Below, in pieces: positions 35,196-42,651 of a stretch of 64,000 nucleotides of DNA (positions are counted from its first letter, which is position 1; every line of letters begins with the position of its first letter). The notes under the pieces were generated by a model. That model was given only the letters and a program-made list of their open reading frames with translations, was not told the origin of the DNA and searched no databases. Source of the stretch: Defluviicoccus sp046348835 (GTDB lineage Bacteria > Pseudomonadota > Alphaproteobacteria > Rhodospirillales > Defluviicoccaceae); contig JAXMDM010000002.1 in NCBI GenBank assembly GCA_046348835.1, forward strand, positions 124,001 to 188,000. Direction: 5' to 3'. A program made the position numbers and the translations under genes.

Positions 35196-37681
35196 CCTCG
35201 GCCGGACGATCGCATGGTGCGCAGGGCGGCAAACGGCGAACAGGGATCGGCGCCGCCGCTGACGGGCGGACCCCGGCGGGATCGGCGCGGCGCATTCCGT
35301 TTGAGGACGATGCCGGCCTCTCCGGCGACCGCCGTGTAGCCGACGTCGGAGAGCACGGCGATCAGTTCGCTGCGTCCGCAGCCGACGAGGTTGGCGAGTT
35401 GCGGCGAAGGCGCGAAGGCGCCGGCCTCGGCCAGGCTTGCCGCCTTCGCCAAGAGGCGCTCCAGCATGTCGACACGGATCGCTCGGCCCCCTGCCACGGC
35501 GTACCCGGACGCCTCGTAGAACGCCTCCGGCGCGGACGCGTCGACCGACAACGACACCAATCCCGGTGGCGGAGCGGGGTAGCGTCGGTCACCCCGCTGA
35601 ACGCACCAGAGGAGGGCGCGCAAGGCGACCGGGTCCGGCCGCAGCGTTCCTTTGAACCAGACCCTCCGACGGCCGATACGCAGGCCGAGAGCGCGCAAGG
35701 TCCGCCGCTCAGCGTCCTCCAGAGCGGCCAGTTGTGCCGCAACCCGCTCCCGGATGGCGGAGCCGAGCCCCTCCGTCATCTGAAAGACGAGGCCGCGGCC
35801 GGCACCCGACAGCAGCGCGTGGCGAGCCAGGAAGAGCGGCGCCAGCCGATCTTCGACGTGCGCCGTGAGCCAGACGGCGAGGCGGCGGCGGATGCGCTCC
35901 CGCAGGGCCGGGCCGACCAGATCGGCGGCGATCGGCTCGATGCCGGGACGCAGGGCATCGGCTCCGGCGACAAGGCGCGCCACCGGCGCACCGCGCCAGC
36001 AGAGGCTGCCGTCGGCTTCGAGAGTGAAGGCGTCCGGCGGTTCCGCTTCGAACCGGGCCACTCGGCCCCCCATCTCGCCGCCCAGGGCCCGCTCCGCCAG
36101 CGCTTGGACGGCGCGCTTGGCTGCACCTCCGGCTCCGGAAACGACGCCTTCGTCGGCGACGAAGCGGAAGCCGGCGAGCGTGCCCACCGCCTGTCCCTCG
36201 ACCAGCACCTCGCCCGCGGCGTTGACGGCGGTGAGCAATTCCTCGCGTGAGCGCATGCGGACGACGAGGCGGGATGTCCGTCGGTCGACGAAGCGTTGAA
36301 TGAGACGCTGGTGGAGGGCATCCGAGAGCTTGTCCTCGATGGCGCGCGTCCGCTCCTGCCAGCCTCCGGCGGCGTCGAGCCAATCCGGCCGGTGGGAGAC
36401 ATACGTCCAGGTGCGGATCCCGGCGATCCTGCGCATCAGCGTCTCGATGTCGCCGTCGGTCCGGTTGAGGTGATCGATCTGGCGCGCGACCCAGTCGCCG
36501 GGGAGGCGCCCATTCCCCTCGCCGGCGAGGAAACGATAGATCTGGGTGAGCAGGCGTGCGTGCCCGTCGCTCTGCACCTTGCCGAAATCGGGGATCTGGC
36601 AGACCTCCCAGAGCAGCCTCACCCTCTCCGGGCTGGCGGCGAGCGCGGTGATGTCGCCGTCGGCGGCGAGGCGGGCCAGGGCGAGTTCGTCGTCCGCCTC
36701 GCGCGCCCGGATCAAGCCGCGCTGCTGCGGCAGCTGTGCCAGGCTGGCCCGGAGTGCGGCCACGGAGGTGAAGACGAGCCGGTCCGACCGCCAATAGAGC
36801 GCGTCGAGCGGATCGAAGCAGTGACCTTCGATGCGCTCCGCCGTTTCCGGATCGAAGGCGCCGATCTCGGTGGTTGTCCCGAATGTGCCGTTCTTGGTGA
36901 AGCGGCCGGCACGCCCGGCGATCTGCGCCAGTTCCGCCGGCGTCAGCAGACGCGGGCGGCGACCGTCGAACTTGCGGGTCGCGGCGAATGCCACATGGTC
37001 GACGTGCATGTTGAGGCCCATGCCGATGGCATCGGTGGCGACCAGGTAATCAACCTCTCCGGCCTGATACATCGCCACCTGAGCGTTACGGGTGCGCGGA
37101 CTGAGGGCACCGAGGACGATGGCGGTCCCGCCACGCTGGCGGCGGATCAACTCGGCAATGGCATAGACGTCGGCGACGGCGAAGGCGACCACGGCCGTAC
37201 GCGGCGGCAGCCGCGACAACTTGGCGGCGCCGGTATGGGTGAGAGCGGAAAACCTGGGCCGGGAGATGAACTCGGCCGATGGCACCAGCCGGCGGATCAG
37301 GGAGCGGATGGTCTCGGCCCCCAAGAGCATCGTTTCTTCATTGCCGCGAGCGTGCAGCAGCCGATCGGTGAAGATATGGCCGCGGTCGGGGTCGGCGCAC
37401 ATCTGCACCTCATCGATGGCGACGAAGGCGACGGACCGGGAGAGTGGCATAGACTCGACGGTGCAGAGGAAATACCGGGCACCGGGCGGCACGATCCGCT
37501 CTTCGCCGGTGATGAGCGCGACCAAGCCTTCGCCCTTGGCCTTGACCGCCCGGTCGTAATTCTCGCGGGCGAGCAGGCGCAGCGGAAACCCGATCATGCC
37601 GGACGCATGACCAAGCATGCGCTCCATAGCGAGATGGGTCTTGCCGGTATTGGTCGGGCCGAGGACGGCGGTCAGACGCAT
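35192..37681 (-). CDS. SUV3-like DExH-box RNA helicase
   Basis: 829 residues from the ATG at 37681, directly before the conserved VLGPTNTGKTHLAMERM Walker A. A TTG at 37750 would add 23 residues. Motif II is AIDEVQM (DEVQ-type as in SUPV3L1/SUV3), motif V is LVATDAIGMGLNM and motif VI QIAGRAGRF. The long C-terminal region (about 420-829) lacks obvious known motifs by eye but is typical of bacterial members. It probably unwinds structured RNA for degradation or ribosome-related processing. It overlaps the S4-TerB gene by 4 bp, pointing to an RNA-linked operon. Confidence 0.9.
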   Translation of the reverse strand: MRLTAVLGPTNTGKTHLAMERMLGHASGMIGFPLRLLARENYDRAVKAKGEGLVALITGEERIVPPGARYFLCTVESMPLSRSVAFVAIDEVQMCADPDRGHIFTDRLLHARGNEETMLLGAETIRSLIRRLVPSAEFISRPRFSALTHTGAAKLSRLPPRTAVVAFAVADVYAIAELIRRQRGGTAIVLGALSPRTRNAQVAMYQAGEVDYLVATDAIGMGLNMHVDHVAFAATRKFDGRRPRLLTPAELAQIAGRAGRFTKNGTFGTTTEIGAFDPETAERIEGHCFDPLDALYWRSDRLVFTSVAALRASLAQLPQQRGLIRAREADDELALARLAADGDITALAASPERVRLLWEVCQIPDFGKVQSDGHARLLTQIYRFLAGEGNGRLPGDWVARQIDHLNRTDGDIETLMRRIAGIRTWTYVSHRPDWLDAAGGWQERTRAIEDKLSDALHQRLIQRFVDRRTSRLVVRMRSREELLTAVNAAGEVLVEGQAVGTLAGFRFVADEGVVSGAGGAAKRAVQALAERALGGEMGGRVARFEAEPPDAFTLEADGSLCWRGAPVARLVAGADALRPGIEPIAADLVGPALRERIRRRLAVWLTAHVEDRLAPLFLARHALLSGAGRGLVFQMTEGLGSAIRERVAAQLAALEDAERRTLRALGLRIGRRRVWFKGTLRPDPVALRALLWCVQRGDRRYPAPPPGLVSLSVDASAPEAFYEASGYAVAGGRAIRVDMLERLLAKAASLAEAGAFAPSPQLANLVGCGRSELIAVLSDVGYTAVAGEAGIVLKRNAPRRSRRGPPVSGGADPCSPFAALRTMRSSGRG

Positions 37682-37783
37682 CGTCGGTTGACGGATGCCG
37701 GTCTGTTCGTCTGCATAAACCGATAGTGGCGATTGGCGACGAAAAAGCAATATCGGTTCAGCCGATACCGCGGGGAAGGGCGA

Positions 37784-38464
37784 TCACGCCCCCGGCAACA
37801 TCGGCACGAAGGCGACCGGCAGCATGCATGACTGTTCCAGGCTCCCATCCGTCTGCTTGACGCAGCGATAGAGATACTGGGTAGCGCCGGGAAAGCCGGT
37901 GGGGATCACCAGCCGTCCGCCCGGGCGCAGTTGGGCGGCCAGTGCCGGGGGAATGTCGGGCGGGGCGGCGGTGACGATTGTTGCGTCGAACGGGGCCTGT
38001 TCCGGCCAGCCGGCAAATCCGTCCCCTTGCCGAATGTGGACGTTGTCGTAGCCGAGGCGGGAGAGGGTTGCCGACGCTGCCGTGGCCAGCTCCGGCACCA
38101 GCTCGATGGAGTACACGACCGCGGCGAGGCGCGAGAGAACGGCGGTTTGATAGCCGGAGCCGGTTCCGATCTCGAGAACGCGGTCGGTAGGCGCGAGATC
38201 CAAAAGATCGCTCATCAGGGCGACGATGTAAGGCTGCGAAATGGTCTGACCGAAGCCGATCGGGAGCGGTCGGTTGTCGTAGGCGGCGTCGCGCCGGGCT
38301 TCGGGGACGAACAGATGACGGGGAACCTCCGCCACCGCGGCCATCACCCGCGGCGAGAACGCCGGGCGCTGGGTCCATGACGCCGTCTCCATGGCATCAT
38401 CGGCAATGGCCTTGAGGAGTCTCTGCCGGCTCTTGTCCTGGTTCGTGATCTGACGCTCCCGCAC
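37784..38464 (-). CDS. pcm: Protein-L-isoaspartate O-methyltransferase
   Basis: 226 residues from a GTG at 38464. SAM-dependent enzyme that methylates L-isoaspartyl residues for protein repair. PCMT motifs: VPRHLFVPEARRDAAYDNRPLPIG, QTISQPYIVALM, VLEIGTGSGYQTAVLS (SAM motif I), GDGFAGWPEQAPFDATIVTAAPP and GGRLVIPTG. The N-terminal 30 residues are polar and poorly conserved. Located between the helicase and a divergent small protein gene. Cytoplasmic. Confidence 0.92.
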   Translation of the reverse strand: MRERQITNQDKSRQRLLKAIADDAMETASWTQRPAFSPRVMAAVAEVPRHLFVPEARRDAAYDNRPLPIGFGQTISQPYIVALMSDLLDLAPTDRVLEIGTGSGYQTAVLSRLAAVVYSIELVPELATAASATLSRLGYDNVHIRQGDGFAGWPEQAPFDATIVTAAPPDIPPALAAQLRPGGRLVIPTGFPGATQYLYRCVKQTDGSLEQSCMLPVAFVPMLPGA

Positions 38465-38619
38465 TCGACGCGTTGTTCACCTGATCAGCTTGCGAAGGCT
38501 GGGCAATGCACGTCAAGCGGAGGCGCCAAGTCCGCAACCGGACTTTCAATTGCCGAGCCGACTCCCGGCCGGCTTTCGCGGTCCGGTAGGGTCGGCGTTG
38601 TCGGCAACGAAGGAAGAGA

Positions 38620-38650
38620 TTGTTACAATAGTGCCGAATTGGGGTATAAT
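38620..38650 (+). promoter_or_regulatory. Strong-looking sigma-70 promoter for the 92-residue gene
   Basis: A perfect TATAAT at 38645-38650 is preceded by TTACAA (38623-38628, 16-bp spacing) within TTGTTACAA (38620-38628). This is one of the best promoter matches in the window and stands out in GC-rich DNA. It would start transcription near 38657, about 70 nt before the ATG at 38727. Confidence 0.6.
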
Positions 38651-38726
38651 CCAGCAACGATTCTTTCGATCGTGAGACGGTCCGCCCCCCCGCCGACGCG
38701 ACGGCCCCAAACATTAGGAAACGAAA

Positions 38727-39005
38727 ATGGTCGCTGAGTTCACCAGAAAAGCCCTCCAGCGTCTGGGCGGGTGGATCGGCGCTCGGTTGGTGCAAGATGT
38801 GCCGGAGGATATTGCCGCCTGCGAGTTCGACTGTTCCAAGCTAAAATGCGATGGGCCCGAGCTGCTCAACTGCGAGCGGCGGATCCGATCCGAGGCGGCC
38901 GAGCTCCGGGAGCGAGAGACAGACGTGGCTGCGCAACCGAATAGCCAGGCCGGGGGTCAGCCCGGGGGTCAGCCCGGAGGTCAGCCAAGTGGCGCCGCGA
39001 GATAA
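38727..39005 (+). CDS. Small hypothetical protein with four-cysteine motif and GGQP repeats
   Basis: 92 residues, ATG at 38727 after TTAGGAAACGAAA. The middle carries cysteines spaced C-x3-C-x4-C-x7-C (residues about 32-50, in CEFDCSKLKC and PELLNCERR), which could bind a metal or form disulphides. The N-terminus is basic-amphipathic (about 1-20) with no cleavable signal. The C-terminus is a Gly/Gln/Pro tail built from a repeat. A good promoter precedes it and htpG follows 198 bp downstream on the same strand. Family and function not recognised; the real-gene call rests on promoter, ribosome site and the cysteine pattern. Confidence 0.72.
   Translation: MVAEFTRKALQRLGGWIGARLVQDVPEDIAACEFDCSKLKCDGPELLNCERRIRSEAAELRERETDVAAQPNSQAGGQPGGQPGGQPSGAAR
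38952..38987 (+). repeat. Three tandem 12-bp units encoding GGQP
   Basis: Units at 38952-38963, 38964-38975 and 38976-38987 read GGGGGTCAGCCC, the same, and GGAGGTCAGCCA. They encode the repeated Gly-Gly-Gln-Pro tail of the small protein and probably arose by in-frame slippage. Confidence 0.85.
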
Positions 39006-39203
39006 GCGATAGACGCTACGGATGCCGCCCCGGGACGCGGGTTCCGTCGGGTGCCGGCCGTCGGCGGCTTTCCGCTGTCCGGGCGGTGCTTTGGCCAGGT
39101 CTTCCCGAGCGGAAGGTTGCGGCGACCGTTTCCGTTCCGCATATTTCCGCCGGCCGCTGATCGGCCTCGGGGCCCATTTTCCAGAACACCGGGAACTGAC
39201 TAA

Positions 39204-41069
39204 ATGGATCAAGAAGCCTTTGCCTTTCAAACCGAGGTCGGGCGGCTGCTCGATATCGTCGCCCATTCCCTTTACTCCCATAAGGAGATCTTCCTTAGGG
39301 AACTCATTTCCAACGCATCCGATGCGTGTGATCGGCTTCGCTATCAGGCGATTACCGATCCGCACCTGATTGAAGGGGACCCGGATTTCCGCATTCGTCT
39401 CCTCGTCGACAAGGAAGCGCGCCGATTGTCAATCGAAGACAACGGCATCGGGATGAACCGGCAGGATCTCATCGACACCCTCGGAACCATCGCCCGCTCG
39501 GGCACCCAGTCGTTCCTGGGCCAGCTCACCGGCGATGCCAAGAAGGACCTGGCGCTGATCGGCCAGTTCGGTGTCGGCTTCTACTCGGCGTTCATGGTGG
39601 CGGACAGGGTTGAGGTGCTGACGCGGCGGGCGGGTGACGCCGATGCTTGGTTGTGGTCCTCCGACGGCAAGGGCAGCTTCACCATCACCAAAGCGGAACG
39701 GGCGGAACGCGGAACGACGGTGACGCTGCATCTATCCGTGGATGAAGGCGAGTTCCTGGAGGCGCACCGGCTGCGGAAAATCGTCAAGACCTACTCCGAT
39801 CACATCGGCTTTCCGGTGTTGCTGGGCGAAGGCGACGCCGGCGAAAAGATCAATTCGGCCTCCACCTTGTGGACGTTGCCGAAGAAGGAAATCAGCGCCG
39901 ACGCTTACAAGGAATTCTATCACCATGTGGCGCACGCCTTCGACGATCCGTGGCTGATCATTCATGCCGTGGCAGAAGGGATCGTCTCCTACACCTGCCT
40001 GCTGTTCGTTCCGAGCGAAATGCCCTTCGATCTGTTCGATCCGGAGCGCAAGGGGCGGGTACGCCTTTACGTCAATCGTGTCTTTATCACCGATGACTGC
40101 GAAGGATTGTTGCCGCCTTATCTCCGCTTTCTTCGCGGCGTCGTCGATTCCGCCGATCTGCCGCTGAATATCAGCCGGGAGACGTTTCAGCACGACCCGC
40201 GCCTGGCCAAGATCCGGGCGGGTCTAGTCAAGCGGGTTCTGGACGAGCTGGGAAAGAAAGCCGGCGAGGCAGCGGGGGAATATGAATCCTTTTGGGCGAA
40301 TTTCGGCGCGGTCTTGAAGGAAGGGCTCTACGAAGACTACGACAACCGCGAAAAGCTGCTGGGCCTCGCCCGCTTCCGCTCTACCGCCGGCGACGGCTGG
40401 ATCTCGCTCGATGCCTATGTAGAGCGGATGAAACCGGGGCAGGACGCGATCTTCACCATCTCCGGCGAAGCGGCGGCCCTTGCGGCCAGCCCGCAACTGG
40501 AGGGGTTCCGGGCGAAGGGGGTCGAGGTCCTGTTGCTGACGGATCCCATCGACGAGTTCTGGCTGCCGGCAGTGCGCAGTTTCAAGGACAAGCCGTTCAA
40601 GTCGGCTGCCGGCGCGGATGCGGACCTCGGTCGCATCGCCGCCGGCGAGGCGGCGGAAGAGCGGCAGGAGAGCGCGCCGCCGGCGGAACTCGATCGCCTT
40701 GTTGCGCTTCTGAAAGCTGTTCTCGGGGACAGCATCAAAGACGTGAAGGTCTCGCAGCGGCTGACCGACAGTCCCGTTTGCCTGGTGGCGGCGGGGGGCG
40801 ATATGGACATGTATTTGGAACGGATGCTGCGCCAGAGCCGCCGGTTGGGCGCCGAGGGCGCCACGCCGCGCATCCTGGAGATAAATGGCCGCCATCCGCT
40901 CATCCGCCACATGGCGACATTGGCGGCCGGACCGGATGCGGAGACTGCCCTTGCCGACCTGGCACATCTACTCCTGGATCAGGCCTATATCGTCGAAGGC
41001 GACCGTGTCCAGGATCCGCACGCGTTTGCGCGACGGCTATCGACAATTATGGAAAGAGGTCTGGCTTAA
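39204..41069 (+). CDS. htpG: Chaperone HtpG (Hsp90)
   Basis: 621 residues, normal for bacterial Hsp90. GHKL ATPase domain (about 1-215) with FLRELISNASDACDRLRY, the DNGIGM motif and GQFGVGFYSAFMVAD. Middle domain (about 225-480) contains VNRVFITDDCEGLLPPYLRF and the catalytic-Arg loop NISRETFQ. C-terminal dimerisation domain (about 495-621) includes SPVCLVAAGGDMDMYLERML. Cytoplasmic ATP-dependent chaperone. No unambiguous heat-shock promoter was found upstream; a hairpin terminator follows. Confidence 0.96.
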   Translation: MDQEAFAFQTEVGRLLDIVAHSLYSHKEIFLRELISNASDACDRLRYQAITDPHLIEGDPDFRIRLLVDKEARRLSIEDNGIGMNRQDLIDTLGTIARSGTQSFLGQLTGDAKKDLALIGQFGVGFYSAFMVADRVEVLTRRAGDADAWLWSSDGKGSFTITKAERAERGTTVTLHLSVDEGEFLEAHRLRKIVKTYSDHIGFPVLLGEGDAGEKINSASTLWTLPKKEISADAYKEFYHHVAHAFDDPWLIIHAVAEGIVSYTCLLFVPSEMPFDLFDPERKGRVRLYVNRVFITDDCEGLLPPYLRFLRGVVDSADLPLNISRETFQHDPRLAKIRAGLVKRVLDELGKKAGEAAGEYESFWANFGAVLKEGLYEDYDNREKLLGLARFRSTAGDGWISLDAYVERMKPGQDAIFTISGEAAALAASPQLEGFRAKGVEVLLLTDPIDEFWLPAVRSFKDKPFKSAAGADADLGRIAAGEAAEERQESAPPAELDRLVALLKAVLGDSIKDVKVSQRLTDSPVCLVAAGGDMDMYLERMLRQSRRLGAEGATPRILEINGRHPLIRHMATLAAGPDAETALADLAHLLLDQAYIVEGDRVQDPHAFARRLSTIMERGLA

Positions 41070-41114
41070 GCCGGATTGCTACCCGACAAAGATTCAAATA
41101 AGTCGAAAAATCGA

Positions 41115-41142
41115 CGTCTCCCCGGTCACTTCCGGGGAGACG
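41115..41142. terminator. Bidirectional hairpin terminator between htpG and the 65-residue gene
   Basis: An 11-bp perfect stem (41115-41125 with 41132-41142, CGTCTCCCCGG paired with CCGGGGAGACG) encloses a 6-nt loop. On the minus strand it is followed by TCGATTTTTCGAC (a T5 run), fitting a terminator for the minus-strand gene ending at 41176. It lies 46 bp after the htpG stop and can serve both convergent genes, though no T-run follows on the plus strand. Confidence 0.75.
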
Positions 41143-41175
41143 ACACACCACGATGTTTTGACGAACGACGTGTCC

Positions 41176-41373
41176 TCAAGCAGCCATGCGGGCACGCAAT
41201 CGCTCGCTCGTCACTCGCAGCAAAGCCCTCAGGGTTTGTGCGTTTACGCCATCGCGATGCATGAGGGCCTGAGTGAGGGGATCTGATAACAAGTCTTCGA
41301 GCGGGGGTTCGATCCCGGCTTCCGAATACGGTTCGCGCCGTCCCGGCTGTCGCTGTGGACCCCTTGAGGTCAT
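41176..41373 (-). CDS. Small conserved-looking hypothetical protein
   Basis: 65 residues from an ATG at 41373 (an ATG at 41391 would add six; the GGAG after that codon suits 41373). The C-terminal half IEPPLEDLLSDPLTQALMHRDGV followed by LRALLRVTSERLRAR resembles small alphaproteobacterial proteins with an EDLLxDP...LMxRDGV pattern, whose function is unknown to me. The N-terminal third is polar and probably disordered. It is convergent with htpG and has a terminator right behind it. Confidence 0.65.
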   Translation of the reverse strand: MTSRGPQRQPGRREPYSEAGIEPPLEDLLSDPLTQALMHRDGVNAQTLRALLRVTSERLRARMAA

Positions 41374-41758
41374 AGTCGGGACGTTCTCCATTGGACGTGG
41401 ATCGACTAGGGCCTGCAACACACAATTCCTCCCTTCTGGCGGCGGCGGATACCCATCCCAGCATCCGCTCCTTTCCTTTAAGACCTTCTTTAGCGCTTGC
41501 CTGTGACTTTCGCCTGTTCTCCCCATTACTTGGGTTTAACTTACAGGCGAGTTTGCTCCCATGAGGGATCCCGTCTCCCGCTGCCCTTACCTCCCGACGA
41601 CGATTGGCAACCGGAGGTCACAAAAACCGGCAAACGCATGTACGAGGTCTTCATTCCAGACCTGCCTTCTACGAGGTCGCCCTACTATAGCGGCTTTGGC
41701 CGTGATCAACAAGCGCTATGGTAGAGTTTCTCCAGATTCCCGCGACCAATCGGCGATC
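41374..41758. other. Intergenic region upstream of the 65-residue gene
   Basis: 385 bp between the 65-residue gene and the DUF1223 gene, both on the minus strand. The minus-strand frame stays open up to 41526 but that extension looks non-coding. GC content dips around 41500-41540 (CCATTACTTGGGTTTAACTTACAGG), a plausible promoter area. No RNA gene or repeat was identified. Confidence 0.5.
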
Positions 41759-42556
41759 TCAGCCATGGCGGGGCGCACACCGGACCGCATCCAGGACCGG
41801 ACCGGCGGATTCGGCCTGCAGGAGAATCGCGCACCCGATGGTGGCGGCGCCTTCCTGGCCCAAGTCGACGGCGATCTGCATCGGCTCGCCCTGCCAGCGG
41901 CCGATGCGCCGCAAGTCGCGTACGACATTATAGTTCGCCAGCTCGCGGCCGCGGTTTTCGCCGCGATCGATGGGGGTAATCTGTGTCCGATCGTACTGCA
42001 CCAGCCAGATATCGGCCGGTCGCGCGTTCTCCTTCCCGGCGACGTCGACAACGAGTTGACCCGGTGCGGCAAAACGGATGCTGAGCAACGCCTCCTTCGG
42101 CCTCCCCTGGTCGGCGACCGCCTGCAACACCGCCTCCCGCTCGTTTCCCGGAAGCTGAACTCTCCCCTGGATGACGATCTGCGGCGTGTAGACGTATTTA
42201 AGACCCAGCGCCTTTGCGTACTCCCGCTGCCGCGTGCTGTAGAGGGGCGAGGCGAACGGGTCCTTCCAGCCCAGGTAGTCCCAGTATTCCACGTGCTGGG
42301 ACAAGGCGAGGATGTCCGCCCGCTGCCCCAGTTCCCCGATCAGCGCGTCGGCGGGGGGACATGAGGAACAGCCTTGGGAGGTAAAGAGCTCGACCACCAC
42401 GAGCGACGGCTGGGGCGTGGGGGATGACGGCGTGGGGGATGACGGTTCCGCGGCGGATGCCGGGTGCCAGGAGAGCAGCAGGGTCAGCAGGAGCAGTCGT
42501 ACGACAGCGGAAAGTCCGGTGCCTGAGCACGCGTATGGGGTCGCACAATGATGCAT
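41759..42556 (-). CDS. DUF1223 thioredoxin-fold secreted protein
   Basis: 265 residues from the ATG at 42556. A hydrophobic signal peptide (about 17-36, ending near ASAAEP) predicts export. A Ser/Pro/Thr-rich spacer follows, then the DUF1223 domain: VVVELFTSQGCSSCPPADALIGEL with a C-x2-C pair like a thioredoxin active site, HVEYWDYLGWKDPFASPLYSTRQREYA, TPQIVIQGR and a C-terminal beta-rich part. Likely periplasmic; redox function is inferred from the C-x2-C motif and not demonstrated for the family. Confidence 0.88.
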   Translation of the reverse strand: MHHCATPYACSGTGLSAVVRLLLLTLLLSWHPASAAEPSSPTPSSPTPQPSLVVVELFTSQGCSSCPPADALIGELGQRADILALSQHVEYWDYLGWKDPFASPLYSTRQREYAKALGLKYVYTPQIVIQGRVQLPGNEREAVLQAVADQGRPKEALLSIRFAAPGQLVVDVAGKENARPADIWLVQYDRTQITPIDRGENRGRELANYNVVRDLRRIGRWQGEPMQIAVDLGQEGAATIGCAILLQAESAGPVLDAVRCAPRHG

Positions 42557-42651
42557 CCGAATAGGGTGTGTCGCCGCCGCGGCGGCTTCCACCCACAAGT
42601 CTGTGAGCGAGAAGAACCGCCGCCGCAGGCGAAGGACCTGGCGCCGAGCCG

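Noticed and set aside
36296..37726. 476-codon open frame antisense to the SUV3-like helicase
   Set aside because: Shadow frame; helicase motifs on the other strand are complete and continuous.
38952..38987. Short tandem repeats as a CRISPR-like array
   Set aside because: Units are contiguous 12-mers encoding GGQP, without spacers; this is coding repeat.
39173..39179. CCCATTT resembling a heat-shock sigma-32 -10 box before htpG
   Set aside because: No CTTGAA-like -35 at the right distance could be found, so the promoter was not annotated.
41304..41326. tRNA-like T-arm (GGGGGTTCGATCCC)
   Set aside because: No acceptor, D or anticodon arms could be fitted and the segment lies inside the 65-residue gene.
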